From Bacteroidales bacterium (GTDB taxonomy: Bacteria; Bacteroidota; Bacteroidia; Bacteroidales; Dysgonomonadaceae): DNA of 9,990 nucleotides. A model generated the notes under the pieces. That model worked only from the letters and a program-made list of their open reading frames with translations, was not told where the DNA came from and ran no database searches. The translations under genes were made by a program, and so were the position numbers. The stretch is from contig DUUR01000074.1 in NCBI GenBank assembly GCA_012841425.1, positions 1-9,990 on the forward strand. The letters are read 5' to 3'. Shown here piece after piece: positions 1 to 7,402 of this stretch (position 1 is its first letter; each line of letters opens with the position of its first letter).

Positions 1-1198
1 ATGCTCTTTGCATAAATGATGAGTAGATATTACAAAAAGGTAATAATCCTTCTTTTGCCATACCTGCAGAAAATGTTACAGCATGAGCTTCGGCAATTCC
101 TACATCAAATGACCTTTCGGGAAACTTGTTCATCATATATATCATTGAGCAACCTGTGGGCATTGCAGGGGTAACTCCGATAATACTCTTATCCTCTTCG
201 GCCATTTCAACTAAAGTGTGACCAAAAACATCTTGATATAGAGGTGGTTGATTTGCTTTACTTTTAACTATACGTTCACCTGTTTCGATATTAAACAGTC
301 CGGGTGCATGCCATATTGTAGCTGCCTTCTCGGCGTGCAGATAGCCTTTACCTTTAACGGTTTTGATATGAAGTAACCTCGGGCCCTTCATATCTTTTAT
401 ATTTCTTAAAACCCTGATAAGACCAGGTAGATCGTGACCATCAACAGGACCAAAATATCTGAGATTAAATCCTTCAAAAAGATTTTGCTCTTTAGTAAGC
501 AGTGATTTTATGCTATTATTGAAACGAAGAACAAGGTTTTTATTTTTCTCTGAAATAAGTTCTCTCCTCTTAAAGCCTTGGTATACATTATTACGAAGCT
601 TATTGTATTTGTGTGAAGTGTTTAGTTTTACCAAGTAATCCTGCATACCACCAACATTATTATCTATCGACATATTATTGTCGTTAAGAATAATAAGCAG
701 GTTGTTAGGTTGCGAACAGACATTATTAAGACCTTCATAAGCAAGCCCTCCAGTCATAGAACCATCGCCAATAATTGCAACTATATTGCGTTTTTCATCT
801 TTTAGCGATGCTGCTACGGCCATGCCAAGTGCTGCAGAAATTGAAGTGGATGCATGTCCGGCAATAAAAGTATCGTACTCACTTTCCGTGGGATTAGTGA
901 AACCTGATAAACCACCAAGCTTTCGGTTAGTATGAAAATTATCGCGACGCCCTGTTAGAATTTTGTGTCCGTAAGCTTGATGTCCAACATCCCACACCAA
1001 ACGATCGTGTGGTGTGTTAAATAAATAATGTAATGCAACTGTAAGCTCAACCGTGCCGAGGCTTGAGCCAAAGTGACCAGGGTTATTTGATAGTTGCTCT
1101 ATGATAAATTCCCTAAGATCTATGCATACTTCTTCTAGTTGCTCTAGAGACAGCTTTTTTAGATCGTCGGGATTATTAATATTTTGTAGATATTTCAT
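1..1198 (-). CDS. dxs: 1-deoxy-D-xylulose-5-phosphate synthase, 3' end cut by window edge
   Basis: DXS is a cytosolic thiamine-diphosphate enzyme. It condenses pyruvate with glyceraldehyde 3-phosphate to 1-deoxyxylulose 5-phosphate, the entry step of the MEP isoprenoid pathway, which also feeds thiamine and pyridoxal synthesis. I translated 399 codons from the ATG at 1198; the family is usually about 620-640 residues, so roughly the last third is missing. Visible family signatures are GHFGSSLG (His42), the thiamine-diphosphate motif GDGSMTGG at 144-151, its partner NDNNMSI at 172-178, and [10 protein letters not shown] with Glu370, which falls at the same number as the catalytic Glu370 of the E. 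coli enzyme. The last readable residues, YSSFMQRA, match the conserved YSTFLQRAYD stretch and confirm that the frame is open at the edge. It starts 78 bp after the recQ stop with no clear promoter between, so co-transcription with recQ is inferred. The start fits the usual family N terminus. Confidence 0.97.
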   Translation of the reverse strand, partial: MKYLQNINNPDDLKKLSLEQLEEVCIDLREFIIEQLSNNPGHFGSSLGTVELTVALHYLFNTPHDRLVWDVGHQAYGHKILTGRRDNFHTNRKLGGLSGFTNPTESEYDTFIAGHASTSISAALGMAVAASLKDEKRNIVAIIGDGSMTGGLAYEGLNNVCSQPNNLLIILNDNNMSIDNNVGGMQDYLVKLNTSHKYNKLRNNVYQGFKRRELISEKNKNLVLRFNNSIKSLLTKEQNLFEGFNLRYFGPVDGHDLPGLIRVLRNIKDMKGPRLLHIKTVKGKGYLHAEKAATIWHAPGLFNIETGERIVKSKANQPPLYQDVFGHTLVEMAEEDKSIIGVTPAMPTGCSMIYMMNKFPERSFDVGIAEAHAVTFSAGMAKEGLLPFCNIYSSFMQRA

Positions 1199-1276
1199 TT
1201 GATAAAAACTACTTATAGTGCCTATATTTGTTTATAACGAAGTGGGTATATAAATAGTTTGCTTTAAAAAAATACA

Positions 1277-3478
1277 TTAGTTAGCCATCTCAGAGAAGAA
1301 TTTAATACGCACCAAACGTATTTCAGTTTCTTCATACTCGGGAAGTTCTTCCTGGGCCTTTTCTAAATCATCTTTTTCTGTTTCTTTGAAATAGGCGTAA
1401 ATATCATCTATAACGTCTTGCGACATTACTTCGGTAAGGAAGTAATCGATACTTATTTTAGTACCCGAGTATACTATGGCTTCTACCTCAGAGAGCATCT
1501 CATTAAAGTCTATACCTTTAGATTCTGCTAGGTCATCTAGTGCAACCTTGCGATCTATAGCTTGAACGATAGATACTTTTAATTTAGACTTGTTTGGCAC
1601 TGTTTTTACACGAAGATCTTCGGGACGAGTAATGTCATTCTCTTCGACGTGCATTTTTATAAGACTAAGGAACTCTTGTCCGTATCTTTTGGCCTTACCT
1701 GAGCCCACTCCTGGAATGTTTTGCAACTCTTCCATGGTAATAGGGTATGATGTAGCCATTGCTTCGAGTGAAGATGGTTGGAAAATAACATATGGAGGAA
1801 CATCAAGTTTCTTTGATATTTTTTTCCTTAAATCTTTCATCATTGAGTAAAGAACAGGATCTGCAGCTCCACCACTGCCTGCACCAGAGGCTAACATTTC
1901 TGAATCTTCTGATTCCAAATCAGTCAAATCATCATCATCATCATCTTCTTTTACTATTTTGAATGAAACTGGATTTTTTAAAAAATCTTTTCCTTTCTTC
2001 GTTATTTTGATGATTCCATAATTCTCAATATCTTTTTTAAGATAGTTGCCGAGTAGTGCCTGACGGATAACCGATTCCCAGGTGTTTTTTTCTTCATCAC
2101 TTCCCGAGCCAAACTCTTCAAGTTTGTCGTGCCCGTAATTTTCTATATCTGATGTCTCTTTTCCAATAAGGAAATCTATCAAATAATCGGTTTTTTGTTT
2201 TTCTTTAAGAACAGTAACTGATTCTAAAACAGTAATTAGTAATTCCTTTGCTTCCACTTTTATTTTTGGATTTAAACAATTATCACAATTTTCGCAGTTT
2301 GCTATATTGTAGTCTTCACCGAAATAATGCAACAATACTTTTCTTCTGCATACTGATGTTTCTGCATATGCTCCAGTTTCTAGTAGTAGTTGTTTGCCAA
2401 TTTCTTGTTCAGATACAGGCTTGCCCTGCATAAAACGCTCCAGTTTCTGAAGGTCTTTTCTAGAATAATAAGCTATACATTTTCCTTCTCCACCGTCTCT
2501 GCCAGCTCTTCCGGTTTCTTGATAATACCCCTCAAGACTTTTAGGTATATTATAATGGATTACATAACGTACGTCGGGTTTGTCTATTCCCATTCCAAAG
2601 GCAATAGTTGCTACAATTATATCTGCCTTCTCCATCAGAAAGGCATCTTGATTAGTTGATCGTGCTAAAGCATCCATTCCTGCATGATATGGCAATGCAT
2701 TTATATTATTTGCCTGTAATATCTCTGCAAAATCATCAACTTTCTTTCTGCTAAGGCAATATACAATTCCTGATTTGCCTTTTTGAGACAGTATAAATTT
2801 AATTATATCTCTATCTATTTGTTCTGTTTTTTTTCTAACCTCGTAATACAAGTTGGATCTATTAAAAGAAGATTTGAATAGAACAGAATCATCCATCCCT
2901 AAATTCTTTTTAATATCGTGTTGAACCTTTGGCGTTGCCGTTGCGGTTAGAGCAATTATTGGTCTGGTGCATATTTCGCTAATAATTGGTCTTATACGTC
3001 TATATTCGGGTCGGAAGTCATGCCCCCATTCAGATATACAGTGAGCTTCGTCTACTGCATAAAATGAAATTGGGATTGTACGGAGAAACTCGATATTCTC
3101 CATTTTAGTGAGTGATTCGGGTGCAACGTATAACATTTTAGTTTTGCCAGATACGACTTCCTTTTTGACCTCTTCTATCTCATTTTTACTTAAGGATGAA
3201 TTCAAAAAGTGTGCTATACCATCTGTTTCGCTGTAATTGCGCATTGCATCTACTTGATTCTTCATAAGGGCAATTAATGGCGATATAATAATTGCGGTAC
3301 CCTCCATTAACAATGCAGGTAGTTGATAACACAACGATTTGCCTCCGCCTGTAGGCATTAATACAAAAGTGTCTTTCTCTGATAGTACACTCTCTATAAT
3401 GGCTTCCTGATTACCTTTGAACGTGTCAAATCCAAAATACTCCTTTAACCCCTTATAAATTAAATCTCTATTCTTCAT
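1277..3478 (-). CDS. recQ: ATP-dependent DNA helicase RecQ
   Basis: RecQ is a 3'-5' DNA helicase of the RecF recombination and fork-repair pathway. The 733 residues carry the full set: Walker A GGGKS at 44-48, DEAH box at 143-146 followed by the aromatic-rich loop CISEWGHDFRPEYR, motif III TAT at 178-180, helicase-C motifs around 287-310, and motif VI QETGRAGRDG at 320-329. The zinc cluster is Cys377, Cys395, Cys398 and Cys401. An RQC winged-helix region follows at about 405-510. After a linker with six consecutive Asp (512-517) and a Gly/Ser/Ala stretch comes an HRDC domain at about 537-613. The last ~110 residues go beyond the 609-residue E. coli protein; they resemble the HTH-type C-terminal extension common in long RecQ proteins (inference). 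It lies between clpX and dxs on the same strand, with a terminator and a promoter candidate upstream, so it probably starts its own transcript. Confidence 0.97.
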   Translation of the reverse strand: MKNRDLIYKGLKEYFGFDTFKGNQEAIIESVLSEKDTFVLMPTGGGKSLCYQLPALLMEGTAIIISPLIALMKNQVDAMRNYSETDGIAHFLNSSLSKNEIEEVKKEVVSGKTKMLYVAPESLTKMENIEFLRTIPISFYAVDEAHCISEWGHDFRPEYRRIRPIISEICTRPIIALTATATPKVQHDIKKNLGMDDSVLFKSSFNRSNLYYEVRKKTEQIDRDIIKFILSQKGKSGIVYCLSRKKVDDFAEILQANNINALPYHAGMDALARSTNQDAFLMEKADIIVATIAFGMGIDKPDVRYVIHYNIPKSLEGYYQETGRAGRDGGEGKCIAYYSRKDLQKLERFMQGKPVSEQEIGKQLLLETGAYAETSVCRRKVLLHYFGEDYNIANCENCDNCLNPKIKVEAKELLITVLESVTVLKEKQKTDYLIDFLIGKETSDIENYGHDKLEEFGSGSDEEKNTWESVIRQALLGNYLKKDIENYGIIKITKKGKDFLKNPVSFKIVKEDDDDDDLTDLESEDSEMLASGAGSGGAADPVLYSMMKDLRKKISKKLDVPPYVIFQPSSLEAMATSYPITMEELQNIPGVGSGKAKRYGQEFLSLIKMHVEENDITRPEDLRVKTVPNKSKLKVSIVQAIDRKVALDDLAESKGIDFNEMLSEVEAIVYSGTKISIDYFLTEVMSQDVIDDIYAYFKETEKDDLEKAQEELPEYEETEIRLVRIKFFSEMAN

Positions 3479-3576
3479 TTAATTATTCACTCTGGCTTAA
3501 AAACATGATTTGAAAGTCCCTTACAATATAAATAAGTATTATATATTACATTTAGAATTATTGGAACATTACACAC

Positions 3577-3608
3577 CTAAGATATACTAAAAATTAAAAT
3601 GTGCCAAA
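3577..3608 (-). promoter_or_regulatory. Candidate Bacteroidota-type promoter for recQ
   Basis: On the minus strand, TTTG (3608-3605) is followed after 20 bases by TATCTTAG (3584-3577). This is one mismatch from the Bacteroidota pattern TTTG-N19-21-TAnnTTTG. It lies just downstream of the clpX terminator and would give a leader of about 90 bases before the recQ ATG. The rest of the 3479-3715 gap is AT-rich with nothing else I can name. Confidence 0.4.
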
Positions 3609-3627
3609 TAAATCCTTTTTTTTACCA

Positions 3628-3658
3628 TTAAAAAAACGCAGGTTTAAGCCATGCGTTT
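3628..3658 (-). terminator. Intrinsic terminator after clpX
   Basis: Perfect 7-bp arms AAACGCA and TGCGTTT (3634-3640 and 3652-3658) enclose an 11-base middle whose ends can add two G-C pairs past a one-base bulge. Read in the clpX direction, the stem runs into seven T (3636-3630). It lies 58 bp past the clpX stop. A second small hairpin, GGGAG/CTCCC (3673-3677 and 3686-3690) without a T-run, sits between the stop and this terminator. In the plus direction the T-run is interrupted, so the signal is stronger for the minus strand. Confidence 0.8.
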
Positions 3659-3715
3659 CTTTAAATCTATGTGGGAGTTGTTTTGCTCCCGTATATTGTT
3701 CTGTGAAGGAGTCCT

Positions 3716-4957
3716 TTATGCCACTCTTAAGTGATGCAAATCTGATTTTTCGAGTTGATTTGTTGCATAATCTCGGGTTACATGTAGTTTTTTCTTATCA
3801 CCTGAAGGCAATGTAAACATTGCATCAATCATAATAGCCTCTACAATTGATCTTAGGCCTCTAGCACCTAGTTTAAATTCAATAGCTTTATCAACTATAT
3901 ACTCGTAAGCACCTTCATCAAAAGTAAGTGACACTCCATCCATACTAAACAGCTTCTGATATTGCTTAATTATTGAGTTCTTTGGCTCAACTAATATTCG
4001 CAATAATGCATCTCTGTCGAGAGGCTCAAGGTAAGTAAGTATAGGGAGACGACCGATAATTTCAGGAATTAGTCCAAACGATTTCAAATCGAGTGGAGTT
4101 ATATATTTAAGCATATTCTCTTTATCGATATTCTTGTTCTGCTGACTTGCAGCATAACCCACAACACGGGTATTTAATCTTTGAGCAATTTTCTTTTCGA
4201 TACCATCAAATGCTCCACCACAAATAAAAAGAATATTTTTTGTATTAACAGCAACCATTCTTTGCTCGGGGTGTTTACGTCCTCCCTGAGGTGGTACATT
4301 TATTATCGATCCTTCTAGAAGTTTAAGAAGACCTTGCTGAACCCCCTCTCCACTAACATCTCTGGTGATAGAAGGGTTATCGCTTTTTCTGGCAATCTTA
4401 TCTATTTCATCAATAAATATAATACCTCTTTCAGCAGCATTGACATCATAATCTGCAACTTGTAATAGTCGGGTTAAAATGCTTTCTATATCTTCTCCAA
4501 CATATCCAGCTTCTGTTAATACAGTGGCGTCTACTATAGTAAAAGGAACTTGCAGCATCTTAGCAATTGTTCTGGCAAGCAAAGTCTTTCCTGTGCCTGT
4601 TGCGCCAACCATTATTATATTAGACTTCTCAATTTCTACATCATCTTTTGTATTCTTTTGTAAAATACGCTTGTAGTGGTTGTATACTGCAACCGACAGA
4701 AATCGTTTTGCACTATCCTGCTTTATGATATATTCATCCAAGAACTCTTTTATTTGAGTAGGTTTTGGAAGTGAAGAGAAGTTTATACCTGCATCAGATT
4801 TCCCACTGTTTTTTACAGAGTCGTTTACTATTTCATGCGCTTGTTGGGTACACATATCGCAGATGTAACCAGTCATGCCTGAGATTAGCAAATTTACTTC
4901 TTGCTCACTTCTTCCGCAGAAACTACAATGATTGCTGCTGTTCGCTTTTTTTGCCAT
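3716..4957 (-). CDS. clpX: ATP-dependent Clp protease ATP-binding subunit ClpX
   Basis: ClpX is a cytosolic AAA+ hexamer that recognises, unfolds and feeds proteins into ClpP. The 413-residue length is normal. The N-terminal zinc-binding domain has Cys11, Cys14, Cys33 and Cys36. The AAA+ module shows Walker A GATGTGKT (118-125), pore-1 loop GYVG (151-154), Walker B IIFIDE (179-184), a pore-2 segment around SGEGVQQG (202-209), the RKH loop (227-229) and sensor 2 GARGLRS (364-370). The loop that docks on ClpP, usually Ile-Gly-Phe, reads Val-Gly-Tyr at 266-268, inside a segment without close resemblance to the E. coli loop. It starts 6 bp after the clpP stop, which indicates one transcript and coupled translation, and it ends before a terminator. 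No adaptor gene is visible nearby. Confidence 0.98.
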   Translation of the reverse strand: MAKKANSSNHCSFCGRSEQEVNLLISGMTGYICDMCTQQAHEIVNDSVKNSGKSDAGINFSSLPKPTQIKEFLDEYIIKQDSAKRFLSVAVYNHYKRILQKNTKDDVEIEKSNIIMVGATGTGKTLLARTIAKMLQVPFTIVDATVLTEAGYVGEDIESILTRLLQVADYDVNAAERGIIFIDEIDKIARKSDNPSITRDVSGEGVQQGLLKLLEGSIINVPPQGGRKHPEQRMVAVNTKNILFICGGAFDGIEKKIAQRLNTRVVGYAASQQNKNIDKENMLKYITPLDLKSFGLIPEIIGRLPILTYLEPLDRDALLRILVEPKNSIIKQYQKLFSMDGVSLTFDEGAYEYIVDKAIEFKLGARGLRSIVEAIMIDAMFTLPSGDKKKLHVTRDYATNQLEKSDLHHLRVA

Positions 4958-4963
4958 AGCTAT

Positions 4964-5635
4964 TTATTTCCTAACTAATACATCATCTACCATGCCATAT
5001 TCTTTTGCTTCGGATGCTGTCATCCAAAAGTCTCGATCTGAATCCCTGCTCACATCTTCGATGGGCTTTCCAGAATGCTTGGATATAATGCTATATAGCT
5101 CTTGTTTTATTTTTGCTATCTCTCGTGCTGTAATTTCGATATCTGATGCTTGTCCTTGTACACCGCCCATTGGTTGGTGAATCATTACACGAGAGTGAGT
5201 TAAAGCGAAGCGTTTCTTTTCTTCTCCTGCTACTAAAAGAACTGCTGCCATTGAAGCTGCAATACCAGTGCAAATGGTAGACACATCGCTTGAGATGAAT
5301 TGCATTGTATCATATATGCCAAGACCAGCATATACAGATCCGCCTGGAGAGTTTATGTATATTGAAATGTCTTTACCAGGATCGGCTGAGTCTAGATACA
5401 AAAGTTGAGCTTGCATTACGTTTGCAGTATAGTCATCAATTGCAGTTCCAAGAAATATAATGCGATCCATCATTAGGCGCGAGAATACGTCCATTTGTGC
5501 AACGTTTAATTGTCGCTCTTCGATAATTGTAGGTGAGATATATCCACCCTGACTTTTAAGGTTCATATAACTATCAAGCCTTGAACCATTCATGCCTAAG
5601 TGCTTAACGGCGTATTTTCTGAAATCGTTGTTCAT
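4964..5635 (-). CDS. clpP: ATP-dependent Clp protease proteolytic subunit ClpP
   Basis: ClpP is a serine peptidase (family S14) forming a double heptameric barrel that degrades substrates delivered by ClpX. The catalytic triad can be placed by spacing against the E. coli enzyme: Ser128 in CTGIAASMAA, His153 in SRVMIHQPMGG, and Asp202 in DSDRDFW. The INSPGGSVYAGLGIYD segment (95-109) is the conserved substrate-groove region. The 223-residue length includes a ~35-residue N-terminal part before PTIIEERQLNVAQMDVFSR. Its 'FRKY..KHLGM' beginning is what I recall from Bacteroidales ClpP, which supports the ATG at 5635 over the internal Met15. It lies 117 bp after tig and 6 bp before clpX. The tig-clpP gap carries two promoter candidates, so clpPX can probably be expressed apart from tig. 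Confidence 0.98.
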   Translation of the reverse strand: MNNDFRKYAVKHLGMNGSRLDSYMNLKSQGGYISPTIIEERQLNVAQMDVFSRLMMDRIIFLGTAIDDYTANVMQAQLLYLDSADPGKDISIYINSPGGSVYAGLGIYDTMQFISSDVSTICTGIAASMAAVLLVAGEEKKRFALTHSRVMIHQPMGGVQGQASDIEITAREIAKIKQELYSIISKHSGKPIEDVSRDSDRDFWMTASEAKEYGMVDDVLVRK

Positions 5636-5650
5636 AATTTATATTTTGTT

Positions 5651-5675
5651 GTTCAACATTACTTATATGATGAAC
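5651..5675. repeat. Imperfect inverted repeat in clpP leader
   Basis: GTTCA-a-CAT and ATG-a-TGAAC face each other around a 7-base centre, with one A/A mismatch in each arm pair. It ends 16 bp before the clpP ATG and would lie in the 5' leader of, or at the start site for, the two upstream promoter candidates. It could be a leader hairpin or a protein-binding site; the arms are short and AT-rich, so chance is possible. Confidence 0.35.
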
Positions 5676-5678
5676 TTA

Positions 5679-5695
5679 TGCAAATAAAGTGCCAG
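5679..5695 (-). promoter_or_regulatory. Sigma-54-like -24/-12 promoter upstream of clpP
   Basis: On the minus strand the site reads CTGGCAC, five bases, then TTGCA. The sigma-54 (RpoN) consensus is YTGGCAC-N5-TTGCW, with GG and GC exactly 10 bases apart, and all of these are met here; only the less conserved G and R just after CAC differ. It points at clpP, with the -12 element 44 bp before the ATG. No activator gene is in the window, and the presence of RpoN in this organism is unknown. Confidence 0.45.
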
Positions 5696-5702
5696 AGTTG
5701 CA

Positions 5703-5733
5703 CAAATTTAATTTGAATTATTGGATAATAAAA
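5703..5733 (-). promoter_or_regulatory. Candidate vegetative promoter for clpP-clpX
   Basis: The minus strand carries TAAATTTG (5710-5703), an exact match to the Bacteroidota -7 pattern TAnnTTTG. TTTT (5733-5730) sits 19 bases upstream in place of the usual TTTG. It would start RNA near 5697, about 60 bases before the clpP ATG, directly beside the sigma-54-like site. Confidence 0.45.
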
Positions 5734-5752
5734 TTATATCCTTCTAAATATG

Positions 5753-7204
5753 TTACTCTTCCGAACTTTCTGCTTCTTCGGTTTGATCTTCGATGTCATC
5801 GTGTTGCTCATGCTCATCATGATTATGGTTTTCTCCATGTTCATGTGAATGTTCGCTCATTATTTTGTTGAACTCTTCAGAGCTAACCGTTTTGTCAACT
5901 ACATTGACATTCTTTTTAAGCCATTCAATAACCTTTTCTTCTGTAGCTTTTTCGTAGAGATTTTGAATCGTCTCCTCTTTTTCTAGTAGGCTCTTAGAGT
6001 AGTTTTGAAGAACATCGTCTGGTAGATTAGACATGCCATATTGGGCAAACTGTGCTCTTGCAACCTCAATTGCTAGGGCTTCAATATCCTTAAATTCAAT
6101 TTTTATTTCATTCTCCTCAATTACTTTCTGCTTAAATACTTGGAATTTTAAATCATTAAGAATTAAAGGAAAATCTTTAACTATTTGTTCTTCGTTTTTT
6201 CCTTCATTTGATTCTATCAACCAATTCTTTAGGAATTCTTCGGGGAACTCAATATCAGCCATCATCTCTACAATTTTATCTCTCATTTCATGAATAAAGA
6301 GATGATCTGCTCCAGGCTTAAATTGTTTTAAAATTTGCTCTTGTACTTTTGTTCTAAATTCTTCCTCAGACGTTACTACACCTTCTCCAACAACACGGTC
6401 AAATAATTCCTGATCTAACTCAGCCTCTTTATAACGAGTTACTTCATTAATATCAAAGCGGAAGTCGGGATTAATATCTTTAATCTCTTCTTTAGTTTTC
6501 TGTAGCAAAGAAGCTACCTCTGCTTCATTGTTGTCGTATGCAGTTTTGGGGTTAAATACAATAGATTCACCTACTTTTGATCCAACAAAACTATTTTTTA
6601 TTGTTTCATCTTTAAGGTATGAGGGCATTAGAATTGCATTTTCAACAACTATTCCTTCTGCTTTTTCTTCACCATTCTCTACTTCTGTAAGAGTACCTTT
6701 TATAAGATCTGTTTCAATGGCTTCCTCTTCTACCTTTAGGTAAGTGCCGAAGTTTTGTTTATATGAGTCAATCTGTTTGTCCAACATATCATCCTCGAGC
6801 TCAACATTATAATAAGTTTGCTCTACATCTTCAAGTTTTAAATCGAATGTTGGAGTGAGGCCGATGTTGAAATGAAATTTAAATGTTTCATCTTTATCAA
6901 GATCAACTTGATTTTCGGGATTTTTATCAGCGAGAGGTTCACCTAGAATTTTAAGATTGTTTTCTTTTACGAAGTTACCCAGCTCTTCTGCAATTATAGT
7001 ATTAATCTCATCAATTAATACTGATTTGCTATACATCTTCTGTATAACGCTTTTGGGGACTTTCCCTTTACGGAAACCAGGTATTTCAGCTCTTTGGCGG
7101 AGTTGATTTAACGACTTATCTACTTTTTCTTGATAATCAGCTTTCTCAAGCTCTATAACGATGGTAGCATTTACCTCGTTGATTTTATTAAGTGTCGATT
7201 TCAT
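5753..7204 (-). CDS. tig: Trigger factor, ribosome-associated chaperone
   Basis: Trigger factor binds the ribosome at the exit tunnel and shields nascent chains. The 483-residue protein has the N-terminal ribosome-binding domain with the signature GFRKGKVP at 43-50 (E. coli: GFRxGKVP), a middle region at about 150-255 where the FKBP-type prolyl isomerase domain should sit, and a helical C-terminal chaperone domain from about 260 to 440. The middle region shows no clear FKBP signature to my eye, so isomerase activity is uncertain; a divergent domain is usual in this phylum as far as I know. The protein ends in an acidic tail with seven His between 452 and 468, followed by an Asp/Glu/Ser-rich end. 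It is the first gene of the tig-clpP-clpX set and has a good promoter match upstream. The ATG at 7204 gives a family-typical N terminus. Confidence 0.96.
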   Translation of the reverse strand: MKSTLNKINEVNATIVIELEKADYQEKVDKSLNQLRQRAEIPGFRKGKVPKSVIQKMYSKSVLIDEINTIIAEELGNFVKENNLKILGEPLADKNPENQVDLDKDETFKFHFNIGLTPTFDLKLEDVEQTYYNVELEDDMLDKQIDSYKQNFGTYLKVEEEAIETDLIKGTLTEVENGEEKAEGIVVENAILMPSYLKDETIKNSFVGSKVGESIVFNPKTAYDNNEAEVASLLQKTKEEIKDINPDFRFDINEVTRYKEAELDQELFDRVVGEGVVTSEEEFRTKVQEQILKQFKPGADHLFIHEMRDKIVEMMADIEFPEEFLKNWLIESNEGKNEEQIVKDFPLILNDLKFQVFKQKVIEENEIKIEFKDIEALAIEVARAQFAQYGMSNLPDDVLQNYSKSLLEKEETIQNLYEKATEEKVIEWLKKNVNVVDKTVSSEEFNKIMSEHSHEHGENHNHDEHEQHDDIEDQTEEAESSEE

Positions 7205-7230
7205 TTAAAATGGATGATTTTATTCAAAGT

Positions 7231-7246
7231 CGGTTAAATTCAACCG
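7231..7246. repeat. Short palindrome in tig leader
   Basis: CGGTT and AACCG (7231-7235 and 7242-7246) face each other across 6 bases, 27-42 bp before the tig ATG. This lies inside the leader expected from the tig promoter candidate. It contains a GGTTAAA word that recurs twice near the CPBP gene start. It is too short to call a function. Confidence 0.3.
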
Positions 7247-7274
7247 TTTGAAACTGTTTTTTTTAATAAGATTG

Positions 7275-7305
7275 CAAAATTAGTGTTATTCTTTCAAATT
7301 GCAAA
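7275..7305 (-). promoter_or_regulatory. Bacteroidota-type promoter for tig
   Basis: On the minus strand TTTG (7305-7302) is followed after 19 bases by TAATTTTG (7282-7275). This fully matches the TTTG-N19-21-TAnnTTTG pattern. RNA would begin near 7268, giving a leader of about 65 bases before tig, with the 7231-7246 palindrome inside it. Confidence 0.65.
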
Positions 7306-7329
7306 AAAAAATGCGTCTCCTTTAAAAAG

Positions 7330-7362
7330 TTTCGTTTTTATAACAAGATCATAGTATCTTTG
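7330..7362 (+). promoter_or_regulatory. Bacteroidota-type promoter for the CPBP-DUF3109 pair
   Basis: TATCTTTG (7355-7362) is an exact TAnnTTTG box. TTTC (7330-7333), one base off TTTG, lies 21 bases upstream. RNA would start near 7369, about 34 bases before the ATG. It is back to back with the tig promoter, about 25 bp apart. Confidence 0.6.
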
Positions 7363-7373
7363 TGTTTCATTAT

Positions 7374-7397
7374 TGGTTAAAAAACATTCTGGTTAAA
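7374..7397 (+). repeat. Direct repeat TGGTTAAA x2 in CPBP leader
   Basis: TGGTTAAA occurs at 7374-7381 and again at 7390-7397, one copy every 16 bp, between the promoter box and the CPBP start codon. The core GGTTAAA also lies in the palindrome at 7231-7246. This may be a regulator half-site or chance in AT-rich DNA. Confidence 0.35.
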
Positions 7398-7402
7398 GAA
7401 AT

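Noticed and set aside
1223..1230. Plus-strand TATATTTG, an exact TAnnTTTG box, in the recQ-dxs gap
   Set aside because: It points into the 3' end of recQ on the antisense side with no plus-strand gene downstream and no TTTG at the right distance; likely chance in AT-rich DNA.
1590..1850. Plus-strand reading frame opposite recQ (86 codons)
   Set aside because: It lies wholly antisense to the conserved RecQ HRDC region and resembles no protein; the same holds for the other short frames opposite clpX, clpP, tig and inside tetR and CPBP.
3590..3609. Second minus-strand TTGGCAC resembling a sigma-54 -24 element upstream of recQ
   Set aside because: The bases at the -12 position read AATT rather than TTGC, so the GC dinucleotide is missing.
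3601..3816. Plus-strand 71-codon frame across the clpX terminator
   Set aside because: It covers the terminator hairpin and the antisense of the clpX 3' end, has a GTG start, and shows no protein-like pattern.
5689..5703. GTGC/GCAC hairpin after tig as a possible terminator
   Set aside because: The stem is only four base pairs and the following T-run is broken; the same bases are better explained by the sigma-54-like site.
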